From: Ancylomarina sp963977525
GTDB taxonomy: Bacteria; Bacteroidota; Bacteroidia; Bacteroidales; Marinifilaceae
DNA length: 64,000 nucleotides
Assembly: GCA_963977525.1 (NCBI GenBank)
Contig: CAXBPC010000020.1
Coordinates: forward strand, 1-64,000
Direction of reading: 5' to 3'
The position numbers and the translations under genes were made by a program. Below the pieces are notes generated by a model, which ran no database searches, was not told the DNA's origin, and was given only the letters and a program-made list of their open reading frames with translations. Each line of letters begins with the position of its first letter. Positions within the stretch are counted from its first letter, which is position 1. Below, in pieces: positions 53,849 through 62,879 of the stretch.

Positions 53849-54303
53849 ATTCGGTTAGGGGATTTAGGTCGTCTTTAAAAACAGTTAATATATTAACTAG
53901 ATATATTAAAGGAATAGATTTTATTGTGAAAATCAAAATCATAAACCCATAATTTTCACCTTTTTAGCTAATTTAGAATTAAATAAAAGCAATTGTTACT
54001 ATAATTTTTTATACGTTATTATTATTTCAAAAAATATTGGAGGAAATGCCTAAACAACAAGGGAATATCATGTCATTAAAAAAAACTGGGTAGCATAATT
54101 AAGTAAAACCTCTTAATCAAAAGCAGTGTAGATAACTCAATAATAACATTATGGCTCACTTTTTTTTTGTGTTCTATAAGTTATTGTGTAATATTGCAAT
54201 TGAATTCCAGTAGATCTCCACTTGCTGAGATCGAAAAATCAAATCCCTAGAAGATAATATTTCTATCAAATAATAAAATCCAAAATATTTAATAACATTG
54301 TTT
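53849..54303 (+). other. Long AT-rich region between rpoD and rho, with a possible leader peptide
   Basis: 455 bases without a clear gene, separating the divergent rpoD and rho starts. A GGAGG at 54039-54043 precedes a 15-codon frame at 54046-54093 (MPKQQGNIMSLKKTG), which could be a rho leader peptide. The spacing of two bases between GGAGG and ATG is short, so support is weak. Otherwise only AT-rich sequence and T-runs are seen. Confidence 0.35.
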
Positions 54304-56079
54304 ATGTACGACATTCTTGAATTAAACAAGAAGCTTGTGCCCGAATTGAAAGAGATTGCAAAAGAACTTAATATTAAAAAAATTGAGTCCTTTAAAAAGC
54401 AAGACTTAATCTATAAAATTCTTGACCAACAAGCTATTGTAGCTTCAGAAATGAAAAGTTCTGATAAAAAAGCTATACGCAAACGCAGCAATAAAAAAGA
54501 CGATGACCAGGCAACTAAAGAGGAGCCTAGAAAGTCAATCCTGCGTAAAAACAGAAAACCTGTAGAGAAAGTAAAAACTGAAAAAGTAGAGGAAACAACC
54601 GAAGCTTCAGAAACTCTAGCTCCTGCAGAGAAAAAAGAAGTTAGAGAAGTTCGTAAACCAAGCCCTCGCAGAAGACGTGAAGATCGTCCTGCCGAGAAAG
54701 CGGTTGCAGAGGTTAAAGAAACTGTTGCTAAAGAACAAGTGACAGCTGAACCTGTTTCTCAAGAGACAAAGAAAGAGGAAACTGCTCCACTTAAAGCTGA
54801 AGCTCCACAAGAGACTGTTGCTAAAGAAGATGATTCTCAAGAGAAACCAGCTCAAGAAAGAGCTCCAAGAGAAAAAAATAACGACAGACAAAATCAGGAC
54901 AGACAGAACCAAGGCAAAAAACGTTTTGAGCGTCGTGAGAAAGAGAGACCTTTTGAGTTTGATGGAATCATCAGTAACTCTGGTGTTCTTGAAATCATGC
55001 AAGATGGTTATGGTTTCCTTCGTTCTTCAGATTTCAACTATTTGAATTCTCCTGACGATATCTATGTATCACAATCACAAATCAAATTATTCGGTTTAAA
55101 GACTGGTGATACAGTTCAAGGAACAATACGTCCTCCAAAAGAAGGCGAAAAATATTTCCCACTTATTAAGGTTGAAAAAATCAATGGTCGTTTACCAGAG
55201 GTTATTCGTGACCGAGTGCCATTCGAACATTTGACGCCTCTTTTCCCTGATGAGAAATTCAACCTAACAGGAAAAGGGAAAAGCAGTATTTCGACTCGTG
55301 TAGTTGATTTGTTTGCTCCTATTGGTAAAGGTCAGCGTGGATTGATCGTTGCACAACCTAAAACGGGTAAAACAGTATTGTTGAAAGAAGTTGCCAACGC
55401 AATTGCTGCAAACAATCCTGAAGCTTATATGATTATTCTATTGATCGATGAGCGTCCTGAAGAGGTTACAGATATGGCACGTTCGGTAAATGCAGAAGTT
55501 ATTTCTTCTACTTTTGATGAGCCAGCAGAACGTCACGTTCGTGTTGCTAACATCGTTTTAGAGAAAGCTAAACGTATGGTTGAGTGTGGTCACGATGTGG
55601 TTATCTTATTGGATTCTATTACACGTCTTGCTCGTGCTTACAATACAGTTTCTCCTGCATCAGGTAAAGTACTTTCTGGTGGTGTTGATGCAAATGCTCT
55701 TCACAAGCCTAAGCGTTTCTTTGGTGCTGCTCGTAACATCGAAAATGGTGGTTCATTAACAATCCTAGCAACTGCATTGACAGAAACTGGATCGAAGATG
55801 GATGAAGTTATCTTTGAAGAATTCAAGGGAACTGGTAATATGGAACTTCAGTTAGATCGTAAATTATCTAATAAACGTATCTACCCTGCTGTCGATCTTA
55901 CTGCTTCAAGTACTCGCCGTGAGGACTTATTGCTTGACGAAGCTCAGCTGAATCGTATATGGGTACTAAGAAACTTCTTAACAGATATGAACTCTGTTGA
56001 AGCTATGCAGTTTATTAGCGACAGAATGCGCAAGACTCGTTCTAATGAAGAGTTCTTAGTTTCGATGAACGATAGCTAG
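54304..56079 (+). CDS. rho: Transcription termination factor Rho with long disordered insertion
   Basis: About 591 residues from the ATG at 54304; a TTG two codons earlier is also in frame. Residues 1-45 form the Rho_N helical domain. Residues about 50-215 are a low-complexity segment very rich in Lys, Glu, Arg, Gln and Ala, typical of Bacteroidota Rho and absent in E. coli (419 residues). The cold-shock RNA-binding domain is at 220-300, and the ATPase has Walker A AQPKTGKTVLL (350-360) and Walker B VVILLDSITRLARAYN. The hexamer ends transcription of untranslated RNA. In Bacteroides the disordered segment is reported to drive phase separation of Rho. Confidence 0.97.
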   Translation: MYDILELNKKLVPELKEIAKELNIKKIESFKKQDLIYKILDQQAIVASEMKSSDKKAIRKRSNKKDDDQATKEEPRKSILRKNRKPVEKVKTEKVEETTEASETLAPAEKKEVREVRKPSPRRRREDRPAEKAVAEVKETVAKEQVTAEPVSQETKKEETAPLKAEAPQETVAKEDDSQEKPAQERAPREKNNDRQNQDRQNQGKKRFERREKERPFEFDGIISNSGVLEIMQDGYGFLRSSDFNYLNSPDDIYVSQSQIKLFGLKTGDTVQGTIRPPKEGEKYFPLIKVEKINGRLPEVIRDRVPFEHLTPLFPDEKFNLTGKGKSSISTRVVDLFAPIGKGQRGLIVAQPKTGKTVLLKEVANAIAANNPEAYMIILLIDERPEEVTDMARSVNAEVISSTFDEPAERHVRVANIVLEKAKRMVECGHDVVILLDSITRLARAYNTVSPASGKVLSGGVDANALHKPKRFFGAARNIENGGSLTILATALTETGSKMDEVIFEEFKGTGNMELQLDRKLSNKRIYPAVDLTASSTRREDLLLDEAQLNRIWVLRNFLTDMNSVEAMQFISDRMRKTRSNEEFLVSMNDS

Positions 56080-56182
56080 TGAGACACCCATTTTTCTTTA
56101 ACTCCTAAACGGGTTACTGACTATTAAAAATAAGGTTTCTCGGCTTTTATAGTTGAATAATAAAGCTTTAAGCTTATTACAT

Positions 56183-56228
56183 AAAAAAGGAACAATGCTA
56201 ATTAGCATTGTTCCTTTTTTATTTTTAT
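56183..56228 (+). terminator. Terminator of rho
   Basis: A 15-bp perfect palindrome AAGGAACAATGCTAA/TTAGCATTGTTCCTT, followed by a T-rich run, about 100 bp after the rho stop codon. Confidence 0.9.
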
Positions 56229-56295
56229 CAAGTATAAATTCCAATTCAAACCCAAAATTGCAATCTCAAGATAGCAATTGCAGGTTTTTATTTTC

Positions 56296-56303
56296 TAGAT
56301 TTG
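56296..56303 (+). promoter_or_regulatory. Predicted promoter of the AAA ATPase gene
   Basis: TAGATTTG with TTG 15 bases upstream; the -7 box is 19 bp before the start codon, implying a very short leader. Confidence 0.55.
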
Positions 56304-56322
56304 TAGAGTAAATTTATAAAAA

Positions 56323-57513
56323 ATGAATACTCTATTACAAACTCATTGTAGTTTACTCAAAAATAAAAGAAGCACAATTAAACGTGAACTCGGTAAAGAA
56401 ATCGACTGGAGTCAACGATTAATTGCGATTAAAGGATCTAGAGGTGTGGGAAAAACCACTTTCCTGCTGGACTATATTCGAGAAAACAATCGCGAGGACG
56501 ATAAGTCTTGGCTGTATATCAACCTAAACAATTTATTTTTCACCGAACAAGGCTTAGTTTCCTTTGTAGATGAATTCTACAAAAAAGGTGGTAAAACCTT
56601 ACTATTAGATCAAATTCACAAATACCCTGAGTGGGCTGAAGATCTTCGTGTTTGTTACGACAATTACCCTGATCTTCAAATTATTTTTACAGCCTCATCA
56701 ATACTTAGGGTAAAGACAAATGAACATATTGAAGATTGCGTTTCAACCTATTATTTAAATGGCCTTTCGTTTCGTGAGTTTTTGAACCATGAAGCTGGTT
56801 GTGATTTTAAGAGTTATACACTGGAGGAAATTGTTGAAAATCATGAAGAGATAGTTGAAGAAATACTAACGAAAGTTCGTCCTCTTGCATTTTTCAATGA
56901 TTACCTACGATTCGGATACTATCCATGTTACCTAGAAGAAAAGAGTTTCATTGATAACCTTCTTAAGATTATCAATCTAATGCTTGAGTTCGATATCACT
57001 TATCTGAACCAGATTGAGTTGAAATATCTAACCAAGCTAAAGAAACTACTCTATATAATAGCTCGTACAGTTCCATTCCAACCAAATGTGAGCAAACTTG
57101 CTAACGATGTTGAAACATCAAGAGCAACCATCATGAATTATTTGAAGTATCTAAAAAATGCTCGTTTAATTAATTTACTAAACACATCAGAGGACAATAC
57201 GGAGAAGCTTAAAAAACCAAATAAGGTTTATCTGCATAATCCTAACTTACTTTATGCAATTTCTCCTGATAATGTTACTGAAAGCAGTTTACGCGAAACA
57301 TTCTTCTACAACCAAGTTGGTGTAGGAAGTGTTTTAACAAGTACAGATAGAGGTCATTTTAAAGTTGATCAGAAATTCAATTTTGAAATCAAAGGAAGCT
57401 CTGTTGAAATAGAACCGAAGTATAAAACGGAAGATTATTTTGTTGCTGCAGATATGATTGAACGAGGAGAAGGCAACACAATTCCACTATGGCTGTTCGG
57501 GTTTCTATACTAA
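56323..57513 (+). CDS. AAA_14/DUF4143-type ATPase
   Basis: A 396-residue predicted P-loop ATPase. Walker A is GSRGVGKTT (38-46). The Walker B region reads TLLLDQIHKYPEW with Asp96 followed by Gln97, where the family normally has DE. Sensor-like IIFTASSILRV follows, then a winged-helix region (VSKLANDVETSRATIMNYLKYL) and a C-terminal DUF4143-like domain. The missing catalytic Glu suggests weak or absent ATP hydrolysis. Family members are widespread in anaerobes with poorly defined roles. It lies between rho and PFOR with its own promoter. Confidence 0.85.
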   Translation: MNTLLQTHCSLLKNKRSTIKRELGKEIDWSQRLIAIKGSRGVGKTTFLLDYIRENNREDDKSWLYINLNNLFFTEQGLVSFVDEFYKKGGKTLLLDQIHKYPEWAEDLRVCYDNYPDLQIIFTASSILRVKTNEHIEDCVSTYYLNGLSFREFLNHEAGCDFKSYTLEEIVENHEEIVEEILTKVRPLAFFNDYLRFGYYPCYLEEKSFIDNLLKIINLMLEFDITYLNQIELKYLTKLKKLLYIIARTVPFQPNVSKLANDVETSRATIMNYLKYLKNARLINLLNTSEDNTEKLKKPNKVYLHNPNLLYAISPDNVTESSLRETFFYNQVGVGSVLTSTDRGHFKVDQKFNFEIKGSSVEIEPKYKTEDYFVAADMIERGEGNTIPLWLFGFLY

Positions 57514-57545
57514 AAACTGACACCTCAGTGTGTCTTTAAAAATTG

Positions 57546-57606
57546 ATATTTATTAAAATAAATATATAAAATCTACCATAAATAAATTTTTAATTGGAGG
57601 AGTAAA
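57546..57606 (+). promoter_or_regulatory. Palindrome and strong ribosome-binding site upstream of PFOR
   Basis: ATATTTATT-AA-AATAAATAT (57546-57565) is a perfect 9-bp dyad about 40 bp before the PFOR start. GGAGG at 57596-57600 lies six bases before the ATG. Strong Shine-Dalgarno sequences are uncommon in this phylum and suggest very efficient translation. The dyad may be an operator, but AT-rich palindromes also arise by chance. Confidence 0.5.
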
Positions 57607-60600
57607 ATGGCAAAAGAGAAAAAATTCATTACCTGTGACGGTAATGCCGCTGCTGCACATATTGCATATATGTTTAGCGAGGTGTCGTGTATCTACCCTA
57701 TCACACCATCTTCGCCTATGGCTGAGAATGTTGACGAGTGGGCATCACAAGGACGTAAAAATCTATTTGGAGAGACAGTACAATTAGTTGAAATGCAATC
57801 AGAAGCTGGTGCTGCGGGTGCAGTTCACGGTGCATTACAAGCTGGTGCTTTAACAACTACTTATACAGCATCTCAGGGATTATTGTTGATGATTCCTAAT
57901 ATGTATAAGATTGCTGGTGAGTTATTACCATGTGTATTCCACATTAGTGCTCGTGCTCTTGCAGCTCAAGCATTATCAATCTTCGGTGATCATTCAGACG
58001 TTTATTCAGCTCGTCAGACTGGATTCGCTATGTTAGCTTCAGGTTCAGTTCAAGAGGTTATGGACCTTTCTGCTGTATCTCACCTAACTTCAATCAAGTC
58101 AAGAGTTCCTTTCATGAACTTCTTCGATGGTTTCCGTACTTCTCACGAAATTCAGAAGATCGAAGCGATTGATATGGAAGACCTAAGAGGTCTAGTTGAT
58201 CAGGAAGCGCTTCAGGCATTCCGCGATCGTGCTTTAAATCCAGAATCTCCTGTTACTAGAGGTACTGCTCAGAATCCTGATGTATACTTCCAGGCACGTG
58301 AAGCTGCTAACCCATTTTACAATGCGGTTCCAGATATGGTTGCTGAGTACATGAACGAAATGACTAAGATTACTGGTCGGGAGTACAAGCCATTCGTGTA
58401 TTATGGTGCTAAAGATGCTGAGAACATCATCATCGCAATGGGTTCTGTAAATGAAACTATTAAGGAAGCTGTTGATTTCAAAAATGCTAAAGGTGAAAAA
58501 GTTGGTTTGGTATGCGTTCACTTGTACCGTCCATTCTCTGCTAAGCACTTTAAAGCAGTTATTCCTGCTTCTGTTAAGCGAATTTGTGTTCTTGATCGTA
58601 CTAAGGAAACGGGTGCAAACGGAGATCCATTGTATCTTGACGTAAGAGATGTATTCTATGGTACAGAAAATGCGCCTATCGTTATTGGTGGTCGTTACGG
58701 TTTAGGTTCTAAAGAGGTGACTCCATCTCAAATTGTAGCAGTTTACAAAAACCTTGCAATGAACGAGCCTAAGAATCAATTCACTTTAGGTATTGTTGAT
58801 GATGTTACTTTCACTTCTCTTCCTTTATTACCAGAAGTTAAGATGAACTCTGAGTCACTTTACGAAGCGAAATTCTACGGTTTAGGTTCTGATGGTACTG
58901 TTGGTGCTAACAAGAACTCTATCAAAATTATTGGTGGTTCAACTGATAAGTATTGTCAAGCGTACTTCGCTTACGATTCTAAAAAATCAGGTGGATTTAC
59001 TGCTTCTCACCTTCGTTTCGGTGATGAGCCAATCCGTTCTACATATTTAGTAACTACTCCTGACTTCGTTGCATGTCACGTTCCTGCTTACGTTTATTTA
59101 TATGACGTATTAAAGGGATTGAAAAAAGGTGGTTCTTTCCTATTGAACTCAATCTATGATACTGAAGAGACTATTAAGCATCTTCCAGATCATATGAAAA
59201 AGTACATGGCTGACAATGAGATTAAATTCTACATTATCAACGGTACTAAATTAGGTGAAGAATTAGGTCTTGGTAACCGTACCAATGCAATTATGCAGGC
59301 TGCTTTCTTTAAGATTACTGGTGTAATTCCTTTCGAGCAAGCTGCTGAAGAAATGAAGAAAGCCATTGTTAAATCTTACGGAAACAAAGGTGAAAAAATT
59401 GTTAACATGAACTTCTCTGCTGTTGATGCAGGTGGAAAGAATGTTGTTGAAGTTAAAGTTTCTGCTGACTGGAAAAAACTTTCTGATTCACAAGAAGAAG
59501 CTGTTAAGTCTGCACGTCCTAAGTTTGTTGCTGATGTTTGTGATCCTATGAATGCTCAGAAAGGTGATGATCTTCCTGTTTCTGCATTCTCTGGTCGTGA
59601 AGATGGTACTTTCCCTAACGGAACAACTAAGTTTGAGAAGCGTGGTATCGCTATCAACGTTCCTGAGTGGCAAGATGAAACTTGTATTCAGTGTAACCAG
59701 TGTGCTTACGTTTGTCCTCACGCTGCTATCCGTCCTTTCATCTTAACTGACGAAGAATTAGCTGCTGCTCCTGCTGGAACTGCTGTTAAGCCTGCAACAG
59801 GTAAAGAACTTAAAGGTTTACACTTCCGTATTCAGGTTGCTATTGAAGACTGTACAGGTTGTGGTAACTGTGCTGATGTTTGTCCAGCTCCAAAAGCGAA
59901 AGCTCTTGTTATGGAGCCATTAGATTCTCAGGTTGCTGAGAAAGAAAGATGGCAGTATATGGATCAAACTGTTGGTTACAAGGAATTACTTCCTAAAAAC
60001 AACGTGAAGAATACACAATTTGCTCAACCCTTATTCGAGTTCTCTGGAGCTTGTGCTGGTTGTGGTGAAACGCCATATATCAAATTAATCACTCAATTGT
60101 ATGGTGAGAGAATGATGGTATCTAACGCTACTGGTTGTTCTTCAATCTATGGTGGATCTGCTCCTTCTACTCCTTACTGTAAAAACGATAAGAGTGGTAA
60201 AGGTCCAGCTTGGGCTAACTCATTATTCGAAGATAATGCTGAATTCGGTTTCGGTATGAACGAAGGTGTTCGCAAGATGCGTAACCGTATCGAGCTTCGT
60301 ATGATTGCTGCTATCGACGCTGTAAATGCTGACACTAAAGTTGCATTTACTGAGTGGTTAGAAAATAAGGACAATGGCGAAGCTTCTGTTGCTTCATCTG
60401 CAAAAGTTCTTGTTGCTCTTGAAAACGAAACGCATGCAGTTGCTAAAGAAATCAAAGATCTTAAGAGCTACTTAATTAAGAAGTCTCAATGGATTTTCGG
60501 TGGCGACGGATGGGCTTACGATATCGGGTACGGTGGACTAGATCACGTTCTTGCTTCTGGTGAAGATGTAAATGTTTTGGTAATGGATACTGAGATTTAC

Positions 60601-61146
60601 TCTAATACTGGCGGACAAGCTTCTAAAGCAACTCCAGTAGGTGCTGTAGCGAAGTTTGCTGCTGCTGGTAAAGTTATCAGAAAGAAAGATCTTGGTATGA
60701 TGGCTGCATCTTATGGTTACGTTTATGTAGCTCAGGTTGCAATGGGTGCAAACCATGCTCAATATCTTAAAGCGGTTAAAGAGGCTGAGTCCTTCCCTGG
60801 ACCATCATTAATCATTGCTTATTCACCATGTATTTCTCACGGTTTGAAAGCTTCTATGGGTAAATCTCAACTAGAAGAGAAGAAAGCTGTTGAAGCAGGA
60901 TACTGGCACTTATTCCGTAATAATCCACTATTGGAGAAAGAAGGAAAGAACCCATTTGTTCTTGATTCAAAAGAACCACAGTGGGATAAATTCCAGGATT
61001 TCTTGTTAGGTGAGGTTCGTTATACTTCATTACAGAAATCATTCCCTGAGCGTGCTAAGGAGTTATTCGTAGCTGCTGAAGAGAATGCTTTATGGAGATA
61101 TAAGTCTTACAAGCGTCAAGCTGCTTTAGATTTTACTGAAGAGTAA
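57607..61146 (+). CDS. nifJ: Pyruvate:ferredoxin (flavodoxin) oxidoreductase, single-chain
   Basis: A 1179-residue homodimeric-type PFOR that converts pyruvate and CoA to acetyl-CoA, carbon dioxide and reduced ferredoxin. The domain order is complete: domain I (YPITPSSPMAE near residue 35), domain II, the gamma-like domain III, a 2[4Fe-4S] ferredoxin domain with CIQCNQCAYVCP (from Cys693) and CTGCGNCADVCP (from Cys749), then CAGCGETPY (near residue 815). The TPP-binding region GGDGWAYDIGYGG (near 965) and MDTEIYSNTGGQ follow. It indicates anaerobic pyruvate metabolism. Codon use (GGT, GCT, CGT, TCT) is that of a very highly expressed gene. Confidence 0.97.
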   Translation: MAKEKKFITCDGNAAAAHIAYMFSEVSCIYPITPSSPMAENVDEWASQGRKNLFGETVQLVEMQSEAGAAGAVHGALQAGALTTTYTASQGLLLMIPNMYKIAGELLPCVFHISARALAAQALSIFGDHSDVYSARQTGFAMLASGSVQEVMDLSAVSHLTSIKSRVPFMNFFDGFRTSHEIQKIEAIDMEDLRGLVDQEALQAFRDRALNPESPVTRGTAQNPDVYFQAREAANPFYNAVPDMVAEYMNEMTKITGREYKPFVYYGAKDAENIIIAMGSVNETIKEAVDFKNAKGEKVGLVCVHLYRPFSAKHFKAVIPASVKRICVLDRTKETGANGDPLYLDVRDVFYGTENAPIVIGGRYGLGSKEVTPSQIVAVYKNLAMNEPKNQFTLGIVDDVTFTSLPLLPEVKMNSESLYEAKFYGLGSDGTVGANKNSIKIIGGSTDKYCQAYFAYDSKKSGGFTASHLRFGDEPIRSTYLVTTPDFVACHVPAYVYLYDVLKGLKKGGSFLLNSIYDTEETIKHLPDHMKKYMADNEIKFYIINGTKLGEELGLGNRTNAIMQAAFFKITGVIPFEQAAEEMKKAIVKSYGNKGEKIVNMNFSAVDAGGKNVVEVKVSADWKKLSDSQEEAVKSARPKFVADVCDPMNAQKGDDLPVSAFSGREDGTFPNGTTKFEKRGIAINVPEWQDETCIQCNQCAYVCPHAAIRPFILTDEELAAAPAGTAVKPATGKELKGLHFRIQVAIEDCTGCGNCADVCPAPKAKALVMEPLDSQVAEKERWQYMDQTVGYKELLPKNNVKNTQFAQPLFEFSGACAGCGETPYIKLITQLYGERMMVSNATGCSSIYGGSAPSTPYCKNDKSGKGPAWANSLFEDNAEFGFGMNEGVRKMRNRIELRMIAAIDAVNADTKVAFTEWLENKDNGEASVASSAKVLVALENETHAVAKEIKDLKSYLIKKSQWIFGGDGWAYDIGYGGLDHVLASGEDVNVLVMDTEIYSNTGGQASKATPVGAVAKFAAAGKVIRKKDLGMMAASYGYVYVAQVAMGANHAQYLKAVKEAESFPGPSLIIAYSPCISHGLKASMGKSQLEEKKAVEAGYWHLFRNNPLLEKEGKNPFVLDSKEPQWDKFQDFLLGEVRYTSLQKSFPERAKELFVAAEENALWRYKSYKRQAALDFTEE

Positions 61147-61167
61147 ATCAATCGCAATTAAATATAG

Positions 61168-61201
61168 AAATGCCCAATTCGTAAGGATTGGGCATTTTTT
61201 A
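61168..61201 (+). terminator. Terminator of PFOR
   Basis: An 11-bp stem AAATGCCCAAT/ATTGGGCATTT with an 8-base loop and T6, 22 bp after the stop codon. Confidence 0.92.
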
Positions 61202-61217
61202 TATGTATAAAATTCAT

Positions 61218-61508
61218 TCAAATTAAAAACATTTCAATGTTATGCACCGCATCATCAATATTATCTAATATTTCTCTTAACGCCTCTTCTTTATCATACA
61301 TCTCATCAACTTGATATTGCATATCATCAGTCTTATTTTGATAATCATCCCCTCTTTCTGAATCTTGCCAACTATCAGATCGTTCATGAAAAATTGATTC
61401 ACGTTTATCAATTTTATCTTCTAAATCTGTCATCTTTTTAGAGTAGGTTTCAACTTTAAGCTGAATTTCTACTTGTATTTTCTTTAATTTATTTAGCGTA
61501 GCCTTCAT
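61218..61508 (-). CDS. Hypothetical coiled-coil protein
   Basis: A 96-residue, highly charged protein predicted as one long coiled coil or two-helix hairpin (LKKIQVEIQLKVETYSKKM; YDKEEALREILDNIDDAVHN). It has no signal peptide, cysteine or membrane segment. No family is recognised. It is encoded just downstream of, and on the same strand as, another unknown gene (about 470 bp between starts), in the accessory stretch after PFOR. Confidence 0.65.
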   Translation of the reverse strand: MKATLNKLKKIQVEIQLKVETYSKKMTDLEDKIDKRESIFHERSDSWQDSERGDDYQNKTDDMQYQVDEMYDKEEALREILDNIDDAVHNIEMFLI

Positions 61509-61559
61509 AACTATTATCTCTTCAGAAATTATTTAGTCATATCTATAGTGTACCCATTA

Positions 61560-61976
61560 CTATTCAACATTTATAATTTCATATAATCGTGGATGGGTTT
61601 CCCTTAAAGTTATTATCATTTCCTTTTTAAATTCCTCAAAACTAATTTTTCTAGTCACAGAAATAACTTTATTATAACAGTCATTGAGAAGCATATTACT
61701 TGTTTCTATTATCACTTCTCCGCTTTGCAGGGGAAATTCTAATTCTGATAAAGCAGAACGATATTTTTGCACACAACTAAATGGAAGTCCATTACAAGAA
61801 AGAATATACGATTGCCCATCTAAACACATCGCAATAAGCTTAATATCGCACATATAGTCGATTACGCTATCTTCAAAATCAAACTCATTATTTAATACAG
61901 TATGAGTAATTGAGCCTTTATCTCTTAAGGTCAAAATTAATTTCTCTATAACACTTTTTCTATCTCTTGCTTGCAT
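61560..61976 (-). CDS. Hypothetical protein
   Basis: About 138 residues from the ATG at 61976; a TTG at 62003 would add nine. It begins with a helical, winged-helix-like portion (DRKSVIEKLILTLRDKGSI) and has mixed alpha/beta content later. Three cysteines lie in positions without a clear metal motif. No family is recognised. It is followed after 51 bp by the coiled-coil gene, so they may form a pair. Confidence 0.6.
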   Translation of the reverse strand: MQARDRKSVIEKLILTLRDKGSITHTVLNNEFDFEDSVIDYMCDIKLIAMCLDGQSYILSCNGLPFSCVQKYRSALSELEFPLQSGEVIIETSNMLLNDCYNKVISVTRKISFEEFKKEMIITLRETHPRLYEIINVE

Positions 61977-62879
61977 ATAATTATCATTCAATGATAGTTT
62001 CAATTAATTGATTCTTAAAGTTACAAAACCATATATATTATTACCAATTTTAAATATCAAAACTATTTATGCAAACAGAATCAGTATCATGTTATTAATT
62101 GAACGTACACCCCTCTGTCCTTCGGACATCTCCCGTAAAATGGGAGAAACAAAAAATAAAAGTTTCAAGAATACTATAAGTCAACCCAGTGAATCTTTCC
62201 CTTTCAGGGAAAGTGCTGGCAAGCGATAGGGTGAAAAACTTAACAATTTTAAATCACCCAATATTCATTTCTCTTCGGAACTGAATCTTTTGTACAAAAA
62301 AACAGTAGATCTCTTCGGACTTGATCATTTTTGCACAAAATTCGACTAGTTTTCATCGGAGAAGGGGGTTTTTGCCTTCCCAATGGTCTTTTCCTATTCG
62401 AAAACGAATAGCTGTGCACAAAAAAGATGAAAAATGCATGTGCAATGTCTTAAATTGAGGCAAAAAAGACGTAAAACCGTTTCGGAGTTCAATATTTTGT
62501 ACAAAAAGGGGCTTCGTCTCTTCGGCCATCAATACGTGAGTCCCAAACATTGAGATCTTCTCATCGGCAAAGCATGTGTTTGTCCAAAATCGCACTTATC
62601 CCCATCGGCCAAGCAAGTATGAGTACAAGAATAGCTTCCTCAAAGGAATTCTACAGTCTGCAGATAACAAAAGAATCACCATCCAGCGAAAGCGCAATAA
62701 TTTTGCAACAAAAATCAACTAAGCTAATAAAATATGTTTAATAAAATAGTTGTCAAGTTTGTCAAGTTTAAACTTTGTAGTGATGCACATTTTTTAACAT
62801 TTAAAATTTTATTGATAACTATATATTTTCTAATTTAAATCTCGATTTAGCCCAAATCACACATTAAAAATCAAATAAA
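61977..62879. other. Gene-free region with REP-like sequence and a degenerate array
   Basis: No gene is supported here. Between 62105 and 62230 lie hairpins GTCC-TTC-GGAC, TCTCCC/GGGAGA and CTTTCCCT-TTC-AGGGAAAG, a REP-like sequence. From 62271 to about 62720 lies the array described next. The last 150 bases are AT-rich and contain a short direct repeat GTCAAGTTTGTCAAGTTT, possibly the promoter region of the 62880 gene. Confidence 0.6.
62271..62720 (+). repeat. Degenerate tandem array of about 41-bp period
   Basis: An anchor of the form YTCttCGG recurs with TCGG at 62275, 62315, 62356, 62482, 62522, 62564 and 62605 (steps 40, 41, 126, 40, 42, 41); the 126-base step equals three decayed units. 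In many units the anchor is followed after about 15-20 bases by TTTGTACAAAA or a variant (62289, 62330, 62500, 62580). Two more decayed units may follow to 62720. Units are too divergent for a recent duplication. The period equals that of the array at 1-246, and both share CAAAATTYGACT when one is reversed. Confidence 0.75.

Noticed and set aside
62353..62595. 80-codon minus-strand frame
   Set aside because: It lies entirely within the degenerate 41-bp-period array.
62271..62720. CRISPR array or integron attC array
   Set aside because: Only about 8 and 11 bases per unit are conserved, unit borders drift, and no cassette genes or integrase are seen.
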